Positions 51,340-62,344 of a stretch of 64,000 nt of DNA are shown here, piece by piece (position 1 is the stretch's first letter; the number at the start of each line of letters is the position of its first letter). A model generated the notes under the pieces. It did no database searches. It was not told where the DNA came from and saw nothing but the letters and a program-made list of their open reading frames with translations. A program made the translations under genes and the position numbers. The DNA is from Medicago truncatula (Eukaryota; Streptophyta; Magnoliopsida; Fabales; Fabaceae). The stretch is from contig NC_053048.1 of NCBI RefSeq assembly GCF_003473485.1, positions 37,630,755-37,694,754 of the forward strand, given 5' to 3'.

Positions 51340-52233
51340 GATTTGTGATTAATGATTTAATCATGATCCGTTCATCCAAATTTGTTCCGCTAAGAGGATC
51401 AATAAAGTTTTGGAAAAGTCCTCTTAAATCCAAACAAGAATATTTCTAAAACTAATAAAGGTTGATCGGTTAGATTGGGTCAAGCCTCAAAGATAACTAG
51501 TAGTCAATGAGACATATATTAATTTATGAACATTTGTAAATGAATAAAAAACATTAAGGATAACTTTATCCGAATAAAATCAAAGCAATCAAATGTATTC
51601 AAAGGATAATAAAGTTACATGATCAAACAACTACAAAGAAGTTCCTCCTTCATGTCCTGACCTAGAGAAGTAGATATTCATGTTTTCTTAACATAAACAA
51701 TTGAATATGAAAAGGAAAACATAAATAAAAGATCACCGGTTGATGATTCCCTTGCTTTTGAATGGCTCTGGTTGTTTCTAATCTTCCAAAATTGAGTTTT
51801 TATTTTCGTCTACTTGTCTCAAGGTGTTTTTTCACTTAACTAGGTGAATGACTTATATAGGCGAGCATTTTCCTCAATTCTAGTAACAACTGACACATGA
51901 TTTATGTAATCATCTTATGATGCGAGTTGCGACGAGAACAAACACTTTCCATTTCCTTCGGAACTTGCAATACGTAGCATACATTCCGCGATTCGAGTTG
52001 ATGCAAGACTGAACATGGCTAACTCCTTACAGAGCTCATGACTTGAATCTCATAGCACACACCGTGAGTGAGGCTGGGGCTAACTCCAACTATTTTCTTC
52101 AATCCTTGCTTCATTTCTTCTCGCCAAAACGTTTGTAATGATGATGCCCCAAGAATCACTAATGTTAAACTTGTAAAAGGCATAACACGATTAAGAAGCT
52201 GTCTAGTTTGGATGAATTTCCATAGTTTCAAGG

Positions 52234-52851
52234 TAGGGCTGGAAATGAATCGAGTCGAACCGAACCTATCTGAGCTCGACTCAACTCGATAAGAATTGGT
52301 TCAGCTCGAAACTCAAATCGTGATCGAAACGAACCTTTTTCTTAACTCAAGTTCAGCTCATTTAAAGTTCACAAACAACTCGATATGAGGCATATTCACT
52401 ACCTAGAAAGGTAGTAGCATCTTATTGTAGCGCCGTATAAGTTTACAATGTGAATCATGAATGCACTTCTCTTGTAAATATATATAATACTTCTCCTCTC
52501 TAATGTTTTCTAAACTCCCCGATGTGGGACTATTTGTTTTTCTTTTTTCTTGTTGTACTCGCACACACATGTTTGTTTAAAAGTCAGTACAAGGTACCAT
52601 TAACATCTTTTTTTTTCTCTATTAAAAGAAGTTTATAATAAATTACACAATATATAAAAAATACCAAATAACATCATATATATATATATCGAGCTGGTTC
52701 ATGAACCTAACGAGTCGAACCATACGAAGCTCAAGTTCAACTCATTTATCTAACGAGTTTAGTTTTCAACTCAAGTTCGACTCATTTGGTTCGTAAACCA
52801 AGTTCAACGAATCAATTATCGAAGAGTTGGTTCGGTTCATTGTCAGCCCTA
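52234..52851. mobile_element. 618-bp hAT element with empty-site paralogue
   Basis: Ends TAGGGCTG and CAGCCCTA; 8-bp flanks TTTCAAGG (52226-52233) and TTTCAAAG (52852-52859). Copy B of the block reads AGTTTCAAAGTT with no insertion at the matching place (about 60535-60550). Subterminal regions are rich in CGACTCAACTCGAT-type repeats. There is no transposase. Confidence 0.9.
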
Positions 52852-53094
52852 TTTCAAAGTTATTTTCTAATTTTTGCCCTTTCATGCCCTTTTTTCGAAT
52901 CCTTTACAAAAATTAACTAAAATACATTCAAACTAGCTACTTTAACTCTAAAATGATACTAAAAAGGAGCTAAAAACCCTATATGATTTCATGTGATCAA
53001 TATTACATATATTTTCTATTAATATAAAATTTTAATTTTACAAAAAATATGGTGAAACTATACTTTTAAACCATTTATTTAAAGGTCTATATTC

Positions 53095-53690
53095 TCTCAG
53101 TTTTTTTTTTTAATCTTTGTTTTAGGACTTCAATTTTATTCTAAAATATTTGATGTTTTAGTATATTCAATACTTTTTTTAAAGTTTATCTTTGTTGAAA
53201 ATCACACCGTAGGACTATTGAAGGAGTTATAACTTCAGGCTTATAAGACATTCACATGTTTTTAACCGCATTACAACTATTGAAGTTCACTACAACTACC
53301 CATGTCATATTTGCAACTATCTATGTGTATAACCCATTCATGCACAATATAAAAAGATCACACCGTTCACTTTCAATTTGTGACAAGTTAGAAAAATTAG
53401 AAATTTTGATAATTAATGTAAGTGTATGTAGTAAACAAAGAGCCATGAAGTACTTTCTTCAATCTTAAATGTAAACAATTTTTTACTTTTTAGATACATT
53501 AATTATTAATGATCTAAAAAATAAAAAATTGTTTATATTTAAGATCAAAAGATGTATACTTTTTTACCGTAGTCAAAATTATAGGACATTTTAGTTTAAA
53601 GCTTACAAATATTTCAATAATTTAATTACTCTTTAATATTTATGTCAAAAGTTAAAACATCAAAAAATATAAAAACGGAGGACATGTTAG
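53095..53690. mobile_element. Insertion of about 590 bp absent from copy B
   Basis: Copy B joins AAAGTCTATTTTAGATTGAG where copy A has this extra sequence. Its ends (CTCTCAGTTTTT... and ...AAAAACGGAGGACATG) are weakly complementary and Stowaway-like. Inside, 53463-53550 folds as a hairpin (TCTTAAATGTAAACAATTTT and complement). Confidence 0.6.
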
Positions 53691-53857
53691 ATTGAATCCA
53701 TTTGCTGAGTCAAGTCAAAGTATACACATTTATTGAGTTAAACATCGAGATTTGTAACATGGAAAAAAGTAAAGAGCATATATCATATATTAATTAAAAA
53801 TATGTTGTTTATAATTAAAATATTTCTAGCAATAAATGTCATTTACTAACTTATGAC

Positions 53858-53865
53858 TATAAATA
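53858..53865 (+). promoter_or_regulatory. TATA box of Cys-rich peptide gene A
   Basis: TATAAATA about 100 bases before the ATG, conserved with its surroundings in copy B. Confidence 0.6.
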
Positions 53866-53959
53866 AGGTCATGTGACAATATTTTTTTGTTGTAAAACTT
53901 GAAACATAGAAATTTTCATAAATTTCATTCTCGAAGATATATAAACGTTGAAAAGAGCT

Positions 53960-54196
53960 ATGGCAGTCACTGAGATGAAGAAAGGTATCACCGTAATAAT
54001 GATGATGTTAATGGTTATCTTTGTTGTGAATCAAGTATCCGACGCAACTCAATCAATAGATGCTTGTAAATATGATTGTGGTCTTTGTGAGCAGAATTGC
54101 GTTGATGCATGTTTCAGTGGAGGATGTATTGTAGAATGTAAGGAAAGAAACTGCCCATGTTGTCTTCGTAGTTCCCTGCATGCGCAAAATGATTAA
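53960..54196 (+). CDS. Secreted ten-cysteine peptide A
   Basis: Single-exon, 78 residues. MAVTEMKKGITVIMMMLMVI begins a signal peptide probably cut after VSDA (residue 29), leaving a mature peptide of about 49 residues. Its ten cysteines (36, 40, 43, 47, 51, 56, 60, 65, 67, 68) follow C-x3-C-x2-C-x3-C-x3-C-x4-C-x3-C-x4-C-x-C-C. That count and spacing do not fit the four- or six-cysteine nodule NCR peptides or classical eight-cysteine defensins; a thionin-like family is possible. Function is not known to me. Defence or cell-signalling roles are common for such plant peptides, but that is inference. The upstream in-frame TTG is not used. A TATA box is conserved with copy B. Confidence 0.8.
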   Translation: MAVTEMKKGITVIMMMLMVIFVVNQVSDATQSIDACKYDCGLCEQNCVDACFSGGCIVECKERNCPCCLRSSLHAQND

Positions 54197-54384
54197 AGAG
54201 CTTTATTAGGGCTTTGCAACATTATAATTAAATAATTCTTGTATGTTATGTGAACCATATAATTAAATAATTATTGTTCAAGTCTACTTCTAACTTCATT
54301 TCTCTTTGCATTAATCTATAGACTATGAGTATGTTCATAAGAGTGAGCTATTCGTCATGATATTTTTCATAAATAAAAATTATT

Positions 54385-54760
54385 GGCTTAAACACACTTT
54401 TGGTATCTTATTTTTATTTTTCTGAAGTTTTGATTGCTTTATTTTAATAATCAGCCTTTTGGTCCCAATTTTTTATAACTTTTGATTCCCACATCATTTT
54501 GAGGTCAACTTTGGTGATATGTCCAAGTCATGAATGACATGGAAAGAATATTGTAGACAAGTCACTAAATTCTGAATGTCCACACATGTTTTGCTACATC
54601 GTTATGGACTTGGACACATTATCAAAGTTGACCTCAAAATGGAGCGGTGAGTCAAAAGTTAGAAAGAAAGAAAAAAATAGGGACCAAAAAGCTGAATTTT
54701 AAAATAGAGGTACCAAAAAGAGGGGGGGGGGGGGGTGGGTACAAAAAGTGTATTTAAGCT
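54385..54760. mobile_element. 376-bp Mutator-like element after peptide gene A
   Basis: Ends GGCTTAAACACACTTTTGGT and the complement of AGCTTAAATACACTTTTTGT; flanks AAAATTATT (54376-54384) and AAAATTCTT (54761-54769) match at 8 of 9. Arms share TTTGAGGTCAACTTTG. Copy B holds only its left half, so it was present before the block duplicated. Confidence 0.82.
54722..54735. repeat. 14-base G homopolymer
   Basis: G14 followed by T and GGG, inside the element's right arm. Such a run could form G-quadruplex structure; homopolymer length is also error-prone in assemblies. Confidence 0.85.
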
Positions 54761-54769
54761 AAAATTCTT

Positions 54770-56360
54770 TTTGATTATTTGGTTGAATTTGATAGCTAGC
54801 CGATGATTTGACCAACAACTCTTAACCGTAATTCTCTTTTTGCTTCAAGCAATTATACCGATGAAGGAATTTTTTTTCCTCAGTTGTGCGCTCTTTAACT
54901 CTTTCAATGAGTGTTAAGTATAAAATTGAGTTTTTTTTCCCTTTCAAAACTACTGAACTAATGAAAACATGAGTAAATCGTAAAATGGAAAGATAAAGGA
55001 TATATTGCGAGAAAGATGATAAGTTTGATTGATTGTGTCTTAAATGAAATGCACAATGAGTATTTATTTATAAGCAAACGTAATTCGATTGGCAAGAACA
55101 ATGTGATCTACAAAATCTAGCACCGAATCCCCTTAAACACATGTCACACATGAGAATTGTAGATGACAATGTGTAACATGTGTTTCTGATTGCTCTTAGG
55201 TGCATGTGACCCCATGTATGCCTAGATTTACCCTATCTTGCGGTATTTTTCATTCATCTCATCCAGTTTGCGTGTGTTATCACCTCTGATCATGTTTCCG
55301 TAAAAATAGTTGTTTCGGTTCTTAAAGTTAAAAACATGAAACACGAATCTTATTATTGAATTGTCAAGTTTTTTTTATGTATTTTTGACTTTGACACTTC
55401 CACGATTTTTATTATCCTTAATGAACCGGTTAACCTTCAAATGAACTTGCGGTACTCGGCATCTCTAGTTGGCTAGTCTTTAGCTAAACCTAATTCGTCG
55501 GCTTGCCGTTTTTAACCAACAATTTTAGAGTATTTTAACGTGCAAACATATCCATTATATCTACGTATATAACTTAATACCTTTATCTTTTTAGACTATA
55601 TGAATATCAAATACTAGTATGTAACTAGTATTTCAACGGTTCCTTAAAAAATAACCAGTATTTCTACACTCTACTCACGTTGTCCAAATAATCCAAGTTT
55701 ATATGTGATTGGTGTATGCTCAAGACTCAATCTATCAATTCTTTCATCAAATTCAAATGAACAAAACATGTACAAGCTAAAGCCTACTTCATATTACTTT
55801 TCCTCACATCTTTTTGGTATAGTTTGATTTTTATAACATATTCTACTGAGTGAATGTTTGGTTCCGCTTTTGGTGGAGCCAAAATTGATTCGATAGTTAG
55901 AATTGATTTTGATATCTTGGTTTCTCTAGATTATAATTGATTTTGTCCATAAAAAGGGAGAAAAGGTATGCATTTCTGTTTTCAAATACAAATAATAACC
56001 CATATAAAATAAGGATAATGTTTCATGTACATACTTTTTTCCATACACACATTGTACCACTCCATGTGAGAGTGTGTGAGAGACAATACATGTGAGTTTT
56101 TTTGTGTGTGGGGGGACTACAAGGACACTTGTCAAAATTATGTGTGAATGTACATGTGGTACATACCACCTAAGGTGATCTATGTATCACTACTCATAAA
56201 ATAAATACAAATGATAACAAAAAATCGTACCATACCACCCAACGGTTGATTCTATCTTTAGTTTCATCCAATTTACATTTTATCATTTGCTTTTCACAAT
56301 TTCCAATTTTTCAATTTAGGTCTCCTCTCACATTGACCATATCCAACCAACCTTACAATA
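54770..56360. other. Intergenic stretch
   Basis: No gene supported. About 55855-55960 contains GTTTGGTTCCGCTTTTGGTGG ... AATTGATTTTG patterns of a common repeat; 56010-56175 holds GTACATAC/GTACATGTGGTACATACC palindromes that may be another MITE. Confidence 0.4.
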
Positions 56361-56363
56361 CTC

Positions 56364-56371
56364 TATAAATA
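56364..56371 (+). promoter_or_regulatory. Possible TATA box of the small membrane protein gene
   Basis: TATAAATA, 131 bases before the ATG at 56495. Confidence 0.45.
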
Positions 56372-56494
56372 GATTAACCACTATACCTCCATAGCACAAG
56401 TGGATTCAACTCTTAATCGATTTTTTAAATTTTTTCATTATCATTTTAATTTGTCACCAGGAAAATAAGAAGAGATTGAGAAGGAACACTAAGC

Positions 56495-56821
56495 ATGGCT
56501 GGGATGAATGCATTCATGATGGCTAGTTTATTTTGTGTGTTTCTGCTTCGCCCTTTAGGCAACCCTGCTGTGATGTATGCCGACGATGTGATGAAAAATC
56601 CCATAACAGAAATTAGCTTGTGGGATTTGTTAGTGTTTACGCTACCTTTGATTATGTGGAGCACATTGTTCATGATCTGTGCACTATTTGCACTATGGAC
56701 TGTCCGGTACGAGAGACCAACCGTTCGCCTGCTTGCTGCATTGCTTTTATATGCAACTTATGTTTTTGGAACATTATCGTTTATGGTTACAACGATGCAG
56801 TTCCAATTCACATTTGGATAG
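56495..56821 (+). CDS. Unknown small membrane protein
   Basis: Open frame of 108 residues that I do not recognise. An N-terminal hydrophobic stretch (MAGMNAFMMASLFCVFLLRP) could be a signal or first membrane segment; residues about 43-69 (WDLLVFTLPLIMWSTLFMIC continuing hydrophobic) and about 79-102 (LLAALLLYATYVFGTLSFMV) look like two membrane spans, with a basic RYERPTVR loop between them. A TATA box and an unremarkable leader precede it. Residue use is balanced, unlike AT-noise frames nearby. It lies between the two Cys-rich peptide blocks and is itself single here. It may be a lineage-restricted gene; expression is untested. Confidence 0.55.
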   Translation: MAGMNAFMMASLFCVFLLRPLGNPAVMYADDVMKNPITEISLWDLLVFTLPLIMWSTLFMICALFALWTVRYERPTVRLLAALLLYATYVFGTLSFMVTTMQFQFTFG

Positions 56822-57290
56822 TTCAGATGAATGTTGTTTTGTTTCATGCTGTCTTGGCTTATCTAGGGCTGCCTTGCATTTCCATATTCCTCTGGATTAA
56901 ATACTGTTGAAGGATCTTAGACTTTGCATTGGTAATGCTGTAGTATTTTCTGAAATCTTGTTGAAGGATCTTAAACTTCAATTATGTTCTCCGATAAAAA
57001 AAATAAATAATAACAAGAGTAAATTTGACATTTTAAGTAATTTGTAGGGATGAAGGTAAAGGTGTATGGGTACGAGTGAATTTTTCCATGTTTAATAATT
57101 AATACCATCATGTATTCATGTTAGTTTTCATAAGAATTTTTTTAAAAAACTAAAAAACACCAAAACTAAGTGAATGTTTGACAATACCACTTTATAATAT
57201 TTGATAACAAAATATTTCAATAGTTTTTATTATTAACTCCCTAAAAAATAGTTTCTATTATTAACGTTATATCTTTTGTGATAAAAAAAA

Positions 57291-57480
57291 GGGTCATGCT
57301 AACTGGTGCCCTCGGGGCACTCGTTAAGCATACAAAAAAAAAGGAAATTCTTACCATAAAAGGAAGTTTTGTTGACTTATTTATGAATTAATTAAACAAT
57401 TTTCAATGCACTAATTAACATATAATTTCCCTTTTTATTATCCTTAACCCGTGCCCCGGGGGCACCGGTTAGCATTTTCC
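57291..57480. mobile_element. 190-bp Mutator-like MITE (copy 2), perfect 9-bp TSD
   Basis: Same length and family as 31310-31499: ends GGGTCATGCTAACTGGTGCC and the complement of GGAAAATGCTAACCGGTGCC, each with a CCCCGGGG-type palindrome. TAAAAAAAA is exact at 57282-57290 and 57481-57489, though A-rich. Confidence 0.88.
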
Positions 57481-57489
57481 TAAAAAAAA

Positions 57490-59651
57490 ATAGGTACTAG
57501 TGCTACATCTAACATAAGTTGTTTATGTTTCAAGTTTATTATCAAATTTCTCATTTTAATTTTTTCTTTCATGAGAAGTTAAATCAACTAAAGCATAAGT
57601 TCTTTCATGTAACTTAGTAGAATGAATATGATATTTGATACTATTGAATCAACACCTTGTACAAATCTGAATGTCATTGTCTATGCCAATGTCTTAAACT
57701 ATGGTAATAATAATCACAACAGGAAACTTCAATCCTCTGTATTTTAGTAAGTGAATTTATGTATTAGTTATTCAAATCTTTCCACCAAAAATGGGATATT
57801 GTTGTTGAAAGACACATCAAAAATCAAGCTATGACTTTAAAATACTTACATGGATTATAATTAAACACACCTTTCATAATTCATTTCTCTATATTTGTAA
57901 TCCTGATGCCATTATATACTAAAGGGAGAAAGAGGTAACAGAACCACAACACTATGACACTACCATAAAACTCCAAACCTTAGCCCAACATATCATTGCC
58001 TCAAGATCAACTTTCAAGCCAAAAAGGTCCCTAATAGCTAGGGACTTTAGTGAAATTTCGTGTTTATTGTCAGGGACCTAACTGATAGTAAGTATGCACA
58101 GTCAGAGACCTAACAATAGGTTGGTGTTTAATGGAAGATTGATTTTGAACAAAAAAGATAATTAGATGACATTTAAGGATTTAAGATTTAGGGATTTGAT
58201 ATTCAATTTGGGGATATTGATTTTTGGTTCATAGATCAAAGTGACCATTTTCTACTTTCACTTTGATCACTGTGACACCTCATATGCGCCACATCATCAC
58301 TTAACAGATTTTTTAACGTCAGAGACTAAAGTAATAACGGAAGTGCATAGTCAGAGACTTATTTGTATTTAATCCTGAGTCAAGGACCTATGTGACTGGG
58401 AGCTGCAGAATCAGGGATTAAAGTGACTATTTGTTTTAGAAATATTGTTCGTGAAAATTTCACGTGAATATGTCTTTGCGACCTATAGCATTACTGTTCC
58501 TAAAAAGAAAATCACTAAGGTCATATTTATCATTTTCTTTTTATTTTTCAATAAAAACAACATTAGAAATATGCTTTGACACACAACCAAGGTTTCAACC
58601 CCTAGTCAAAGCATTAGCACGTATGTTGTTAGTTTAATTAAAGGGTAAATAATAATTTTCTTTCGTGAATGTGTGATGTGTAGACATAATTGTCCCTCTA
58701 TATGTGAAAATTTTCATATAATATCTAAAGATTTGTATCATGGCAAGAGTTGAACAAATTAGCGTGTTTCTAGGAGCAGAGGAAGGCGGTTTGTGCTTAA
58801 CTTAGTCCTTAAGAATGTTGTTGCAACATTTAAGAAAACAGCCGATCTGCTTTAGAATATTTGTGCTGAAATATCGAGATTTCAGCTGATCTTTAGCCAA
58901 GACTTGCACATCACACCTATTCTGCATTTAGGCTATATAAATAAAGACAGAAGACCTAAAAACTCACTTAAGCCGCAATTGAAAAAAGTCATATAGGGTT
59001 TTAGTCTGTCGTTGTTATTTGTGAGCCACTCTTATATCACTTTGATATTTGAGTTCGACTTTGTAATTGAGTTGTAAAGCTTTGAATCTCTCTAAGCTTT
59101 TAAGCACGAGTTGATTCCTTTTCTCGGAGACTGTCTCCATTTTATTAAGAATTTCAAGGACGGTAAAAAATAAGAAGAATATAATATCTATTTTTTATTT
59201 TACAGAATCATTTTTCGAACATCAGTATTTTACAGGGTCAATTTAAACAATTAACCCTTCAATAATTAAGTATGACTTGTTATTTAATTTACTAAAATAG
59301 AGAAACATGGTCCACCGTAGGGTACAATGTGTTTAAGTGAAAAATGGTGCACCGGAAGTTAGGGTATACTTAAGTGTTTTTCTTGTTGACCACACAAATG
59401 GTTCTATAAATAGAACCTTTATGCTGAAGCATTTGACACTTGAGACCTTTAACCTAATTCATAAAGTGCAAAAACCCTAGCCGCTCTCTAAACCCTATTT
59501 TTATGAAGCTCCGTTTGAATTGACTAGCATCGGTTATCAAAGAAGTTTTGTTCATGTTGCTTTGCTTGTGATCAAAAACGATTCTGCTACAAAGGTTTTG
59601 CGATTTAAGAGGTAAACACATGGATGCTTAAAAGTGTATAAATATGTGTTT
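57490..59651. other. Intergenic repeat region
   Basis: No host gene. About 58025-58450 carries paired GGGACTTTAGTGAAATTTCG / GGGATTAAAGTGACTATTTG ends of a foldback. 58500-58700 matches 63325-63545 (CTTTGACACACAACCAA). About 58880-59150 and 59380-59600 resemble LTR leader regions (TATATAAATAAAGACAGAAG, CCCTAGCCGCTCTCTAAACC); no matching LTR partner was identified. Confidence 0.45.
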
Positions 59652-60914
59652 GATTTGCGATTAATGATTTAATCATGATCCATTCATCCAAATTTGTTGA
59701 GCTAAGAGGATCAATAAAGTTTTGGAAAACTCCTCTTAAATCCAAACAAGAATATTTCTAAAACTAATAAAAGTTGATTGGTTAAATCAGGACAAACCTC
59801 AAAGATAAGACTAGTAATCAATGAGACGTACATCAATCTATGAACATTTGTAAATGAGTAAATACATTAAGGAAAACTTTAACCGAAAATCAAAGCAATA
59901 AAATGTATTAAAAGGATAATAAAGTTACATGATTAAACAATTATAGAGAAGTTCATCCTTCATGACCCAACCTAAAGAATTAGATATTCATGCTTCCTAA
60001 ACATAAACAATTGAATATGAAAAGGAAAAGATAAATAAATGATCACTTGTTGATGATTCCTTTGCTTTAGAATGGCTCTGGTTGCTTCTAGTCTTCCAAA
60101 ATTGGGTTTTTTGTCTCCGTATGCTCGTTACAAGGTGTTATTTTTTCACTTAACTAGGTGAATGCCTTATAGAGGCTAGCATTTTCCTCAATTTCAACAA
60201 CATATGGCAGGCGATTTGTGTAATCATCTTGTGATGCGGGTTGCAATGAGAGCAAACAATTTCCATTTTCTTCAGAACTTTCAACACGTAGCTTATAGTC
60301 TGCAACGCGATTTCATGCAAGATTGAACATGGCTATCTCCCTATGGAGCTCACGACGTGAATCTCATAACACGCACCGTGAGTGAGGTCGGGGCTGACTC
60401 CAACTATTTTTTTCACTCCCCTCTCCATTTCTTTCCACCAAAACGTTCGTAATGATCATGCCCCAGGAATCACTAATGGTAAACTTGTAAAAATCATAAC
60501 ACGGGTAGTTGTCTGGTTTGAGTGAATTTCCCTAGTTTCAAAGTTATTTTCTTGTTTTTGCCCTTTCATGTCCTTTTATCCAATCCTTTACAAAACTTAA
60601 CTAAAAAACATTCAAACTAGCTACTTTAACTCTAATATGATTCTAAAAAGGAGCTAAAAACTCTATATGATTTCCTGTAATAAATATTACATATATTTTC
60701 TATTTCCTAATAATATAAAATTTATTTTTACAAAAAATGGTGAAAGTATACTTTTAAACCATTTATTTAAAAGTCTATTTTAGATTGAGTCCATTTTTTT
60801 GAGTCAAATCAAAGTATACACATTTATTGAGTCAAATCAAAATATATTATTAAAAAATATGTTGTTTATAATTAAAATATTTCTAACAATAAATGTCATT
60901 TACTACCTTATGAC

Positions 60915-60922
60915 TATAAATA
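60915..60922 (+). promoter_or_regulatory. TATA box of Cys-rich peptide gene B
   Basis: TATAAATA in the same context as copy A, about 100 bases before the ATG. Confidence 0.6.
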
Positions 60923-61016
60923 AGGTCATGTGAAAATATTTTTTCGGTGTAAACCTTGAAACATAGAAATCTTCATAAATTTCATTCTCGAAGATATATA
61001 AACGTTGAAAAGAGCT

Positions 61017-61253
61017 ATGGCAGTCACTGAGATGAAGAAAGGTATCACCATAATAATGATGATGTTAATGATTATCTTTGTTGTGAATCAAGTATCCGAC
61101 GCAACTCAATCAATAGATGCTTGTAAATATGATTGTCGTCTTTGTGAGCAGAATTGCGTTGATGCATGTTTCAGTGGAGGATGTATTGTAGAATGTAAGA
61201 AAAGAAACTGCCCATGTTGTCTTCGTAGTTCCCTGCATGCGCAAAATGATTAA
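61017..61253 (+). CDS. Secreted ten-cysteine peptide B
   Basis: Copy of the gene at 53960, 78 residues. It differs at four positions: V12I and V19I in the signal peptide, G41R and E62K in the mature part. All ten cysteines and the 3' end are kept. Both mature changes add positive charge, so the two peptides differ in net charge by about three units. The promoter through the TATA box is conserved, so both could be expressed. The intact frame argues for function or very recent origin. Confidence 0.8.
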   Translation: MAVTEMKKGITIIMMMLMIIFVVNQVSDATQSIDACKYDCRLCEQNCVDACFSGGCIVECKKRNCPCCLRSSLHAQND

Positions 61254-61616
61254 AGAGCTTTAGGGCTTGCAATATTATAATTAAATAATTCTTGTATGTT
61301 ATGTGAACCATATAATTAAATAATTATTGTTCAAGTCTACTTCTAACTTCATTTCTCTTTGGATTAATCTATAGACTATGAGTATGTTCATAAGAGTGAA
61401 CTACTCGTCAGTCGTCATGATATTTTTCATAAATAAAAATTATTGGCTTAGGCATCTCATTTTTATTTTTCTGAAGTTTTGATAGCTTTATTTTAAAATT
61501 CAGCTTTGGTCCCAATTTTTTATGACTTTTGATTCCCACATCATTTTGAGGTCAACTTTGATGATATGTTCCAGTCATGAATGATAAGGAAAAAATATCG
61601 TAGACAAGTCACTAAA

Positions 61617-61668
61617 AATGCATAGTGATAGACATTAAATCTAATAATGCATAGTGATAGACATTAAA
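61617..61668. repeat. Short tandem repeat at the duplication border
   Basis: AATGCATAGTGATAGACATT occurs twice in tandem just after copy B stops matching copy A; a third, diverged piece (AATGCATAGCGATAGATTC) is near 62005. Confidence 0.8.
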
Positions 61669-61879
61669 AACAGAACAAATAGAATTTGCAAAAGAGGTGA
61701 CACAGAGAATATAGTAATAGATTCCCCAAAAATTATATTTGGTTTTTTCTGATCTCGAATTTAACCGTCATCTATGAACTGAAGCGTGAATGCATTTCGT
61801 TGATGATCGCAACGAATCCCAATAATATATAAACTCTATTGGTGATGGTATCAGTGTTTTAATTAATATGAATTCTTTA

Positions 61880-62340
61880 AAAGAGCCTTATACTTCAGTT
61901 CTGTTTCTCCGCATTCTCTGTGTCGCTTCTTACTGATTTTTGGGTGGAGGACCGTGACAGTTGTTATTCGGTTAAGTCCGGTTATAATCTAATAATGAAG
62001 GAAATAATGCATAGCGATAGATTCATGTAGATGGTTATTGGAATGAAATGTGGAGAGTCTTGGCACCACCAAGAGTGAGCACCTATTTTTGAGGGTGTTT
62101 CAGGGGCTGCATTCTGACTCGACAGAAAAAGATTCAGAAAATTGTACAATGTTCTTCTAGTTGCTTGTTGTGTGATTCGTTCGTCGAGGATAAGATGCAG
62201 GTTCTTTGAGTGTGAGAAGATGGAGTGTTGGATCGTGCGTGGCAGGCCTGAATCATGTTTTGCAAACACTGCTTCCTCAGTTTTAGTCAATGGGCGAGTT
62301 GTTAATGGAGGTGTTGGCATGAGGTGTATAAATTGAAACA
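61880..62340 (+). pseudogene. LINE reverse-transcriptase zinc-binding fragment
   Basis: Plus-strand reading shows DSCYSVKSGYNLIM near 61955-62000, then YWNEMWRVLAPPRVST near 62035-62085, and a C-x-x-C...F-x-C piece (RCRFFECEKMECWIV) near 62195-62240. This is the zf-RVT region of plant LINEs, frame-shifted and truncated. Confidence 0.65.
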
Positions 62341-62344
62341 TGCA

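Larger units (their letters stand above)
51340..54569 (+). repeat. Cys-rich peptide block duplication, copy A
   Basis: Matches 59652-61615, from GATTTGTGATTAATGATTTA to the point GACAAGTCACTAAA. It is longer because of a hAT element at 52234-52851 and a further insertion of about 590 bp (about 53095-53690) absent from copy B. Confidence 0.9.
59652..61615 (+). repeat. Cys-rich peptide block duplication, copy B
   Basis: Counterpart of 51340-54569, lacking both insertions of copy A. It ends within the left half of the Mutator-like element, where homology stops at GTCACTAAA. Confidence 0.9.

Noticed and set aside
53960..54196. Nodule-specific NCR peptide
   Set aside because: NCR peptides carry four or six cysteines in set spacing; this has ten in a different spacing.
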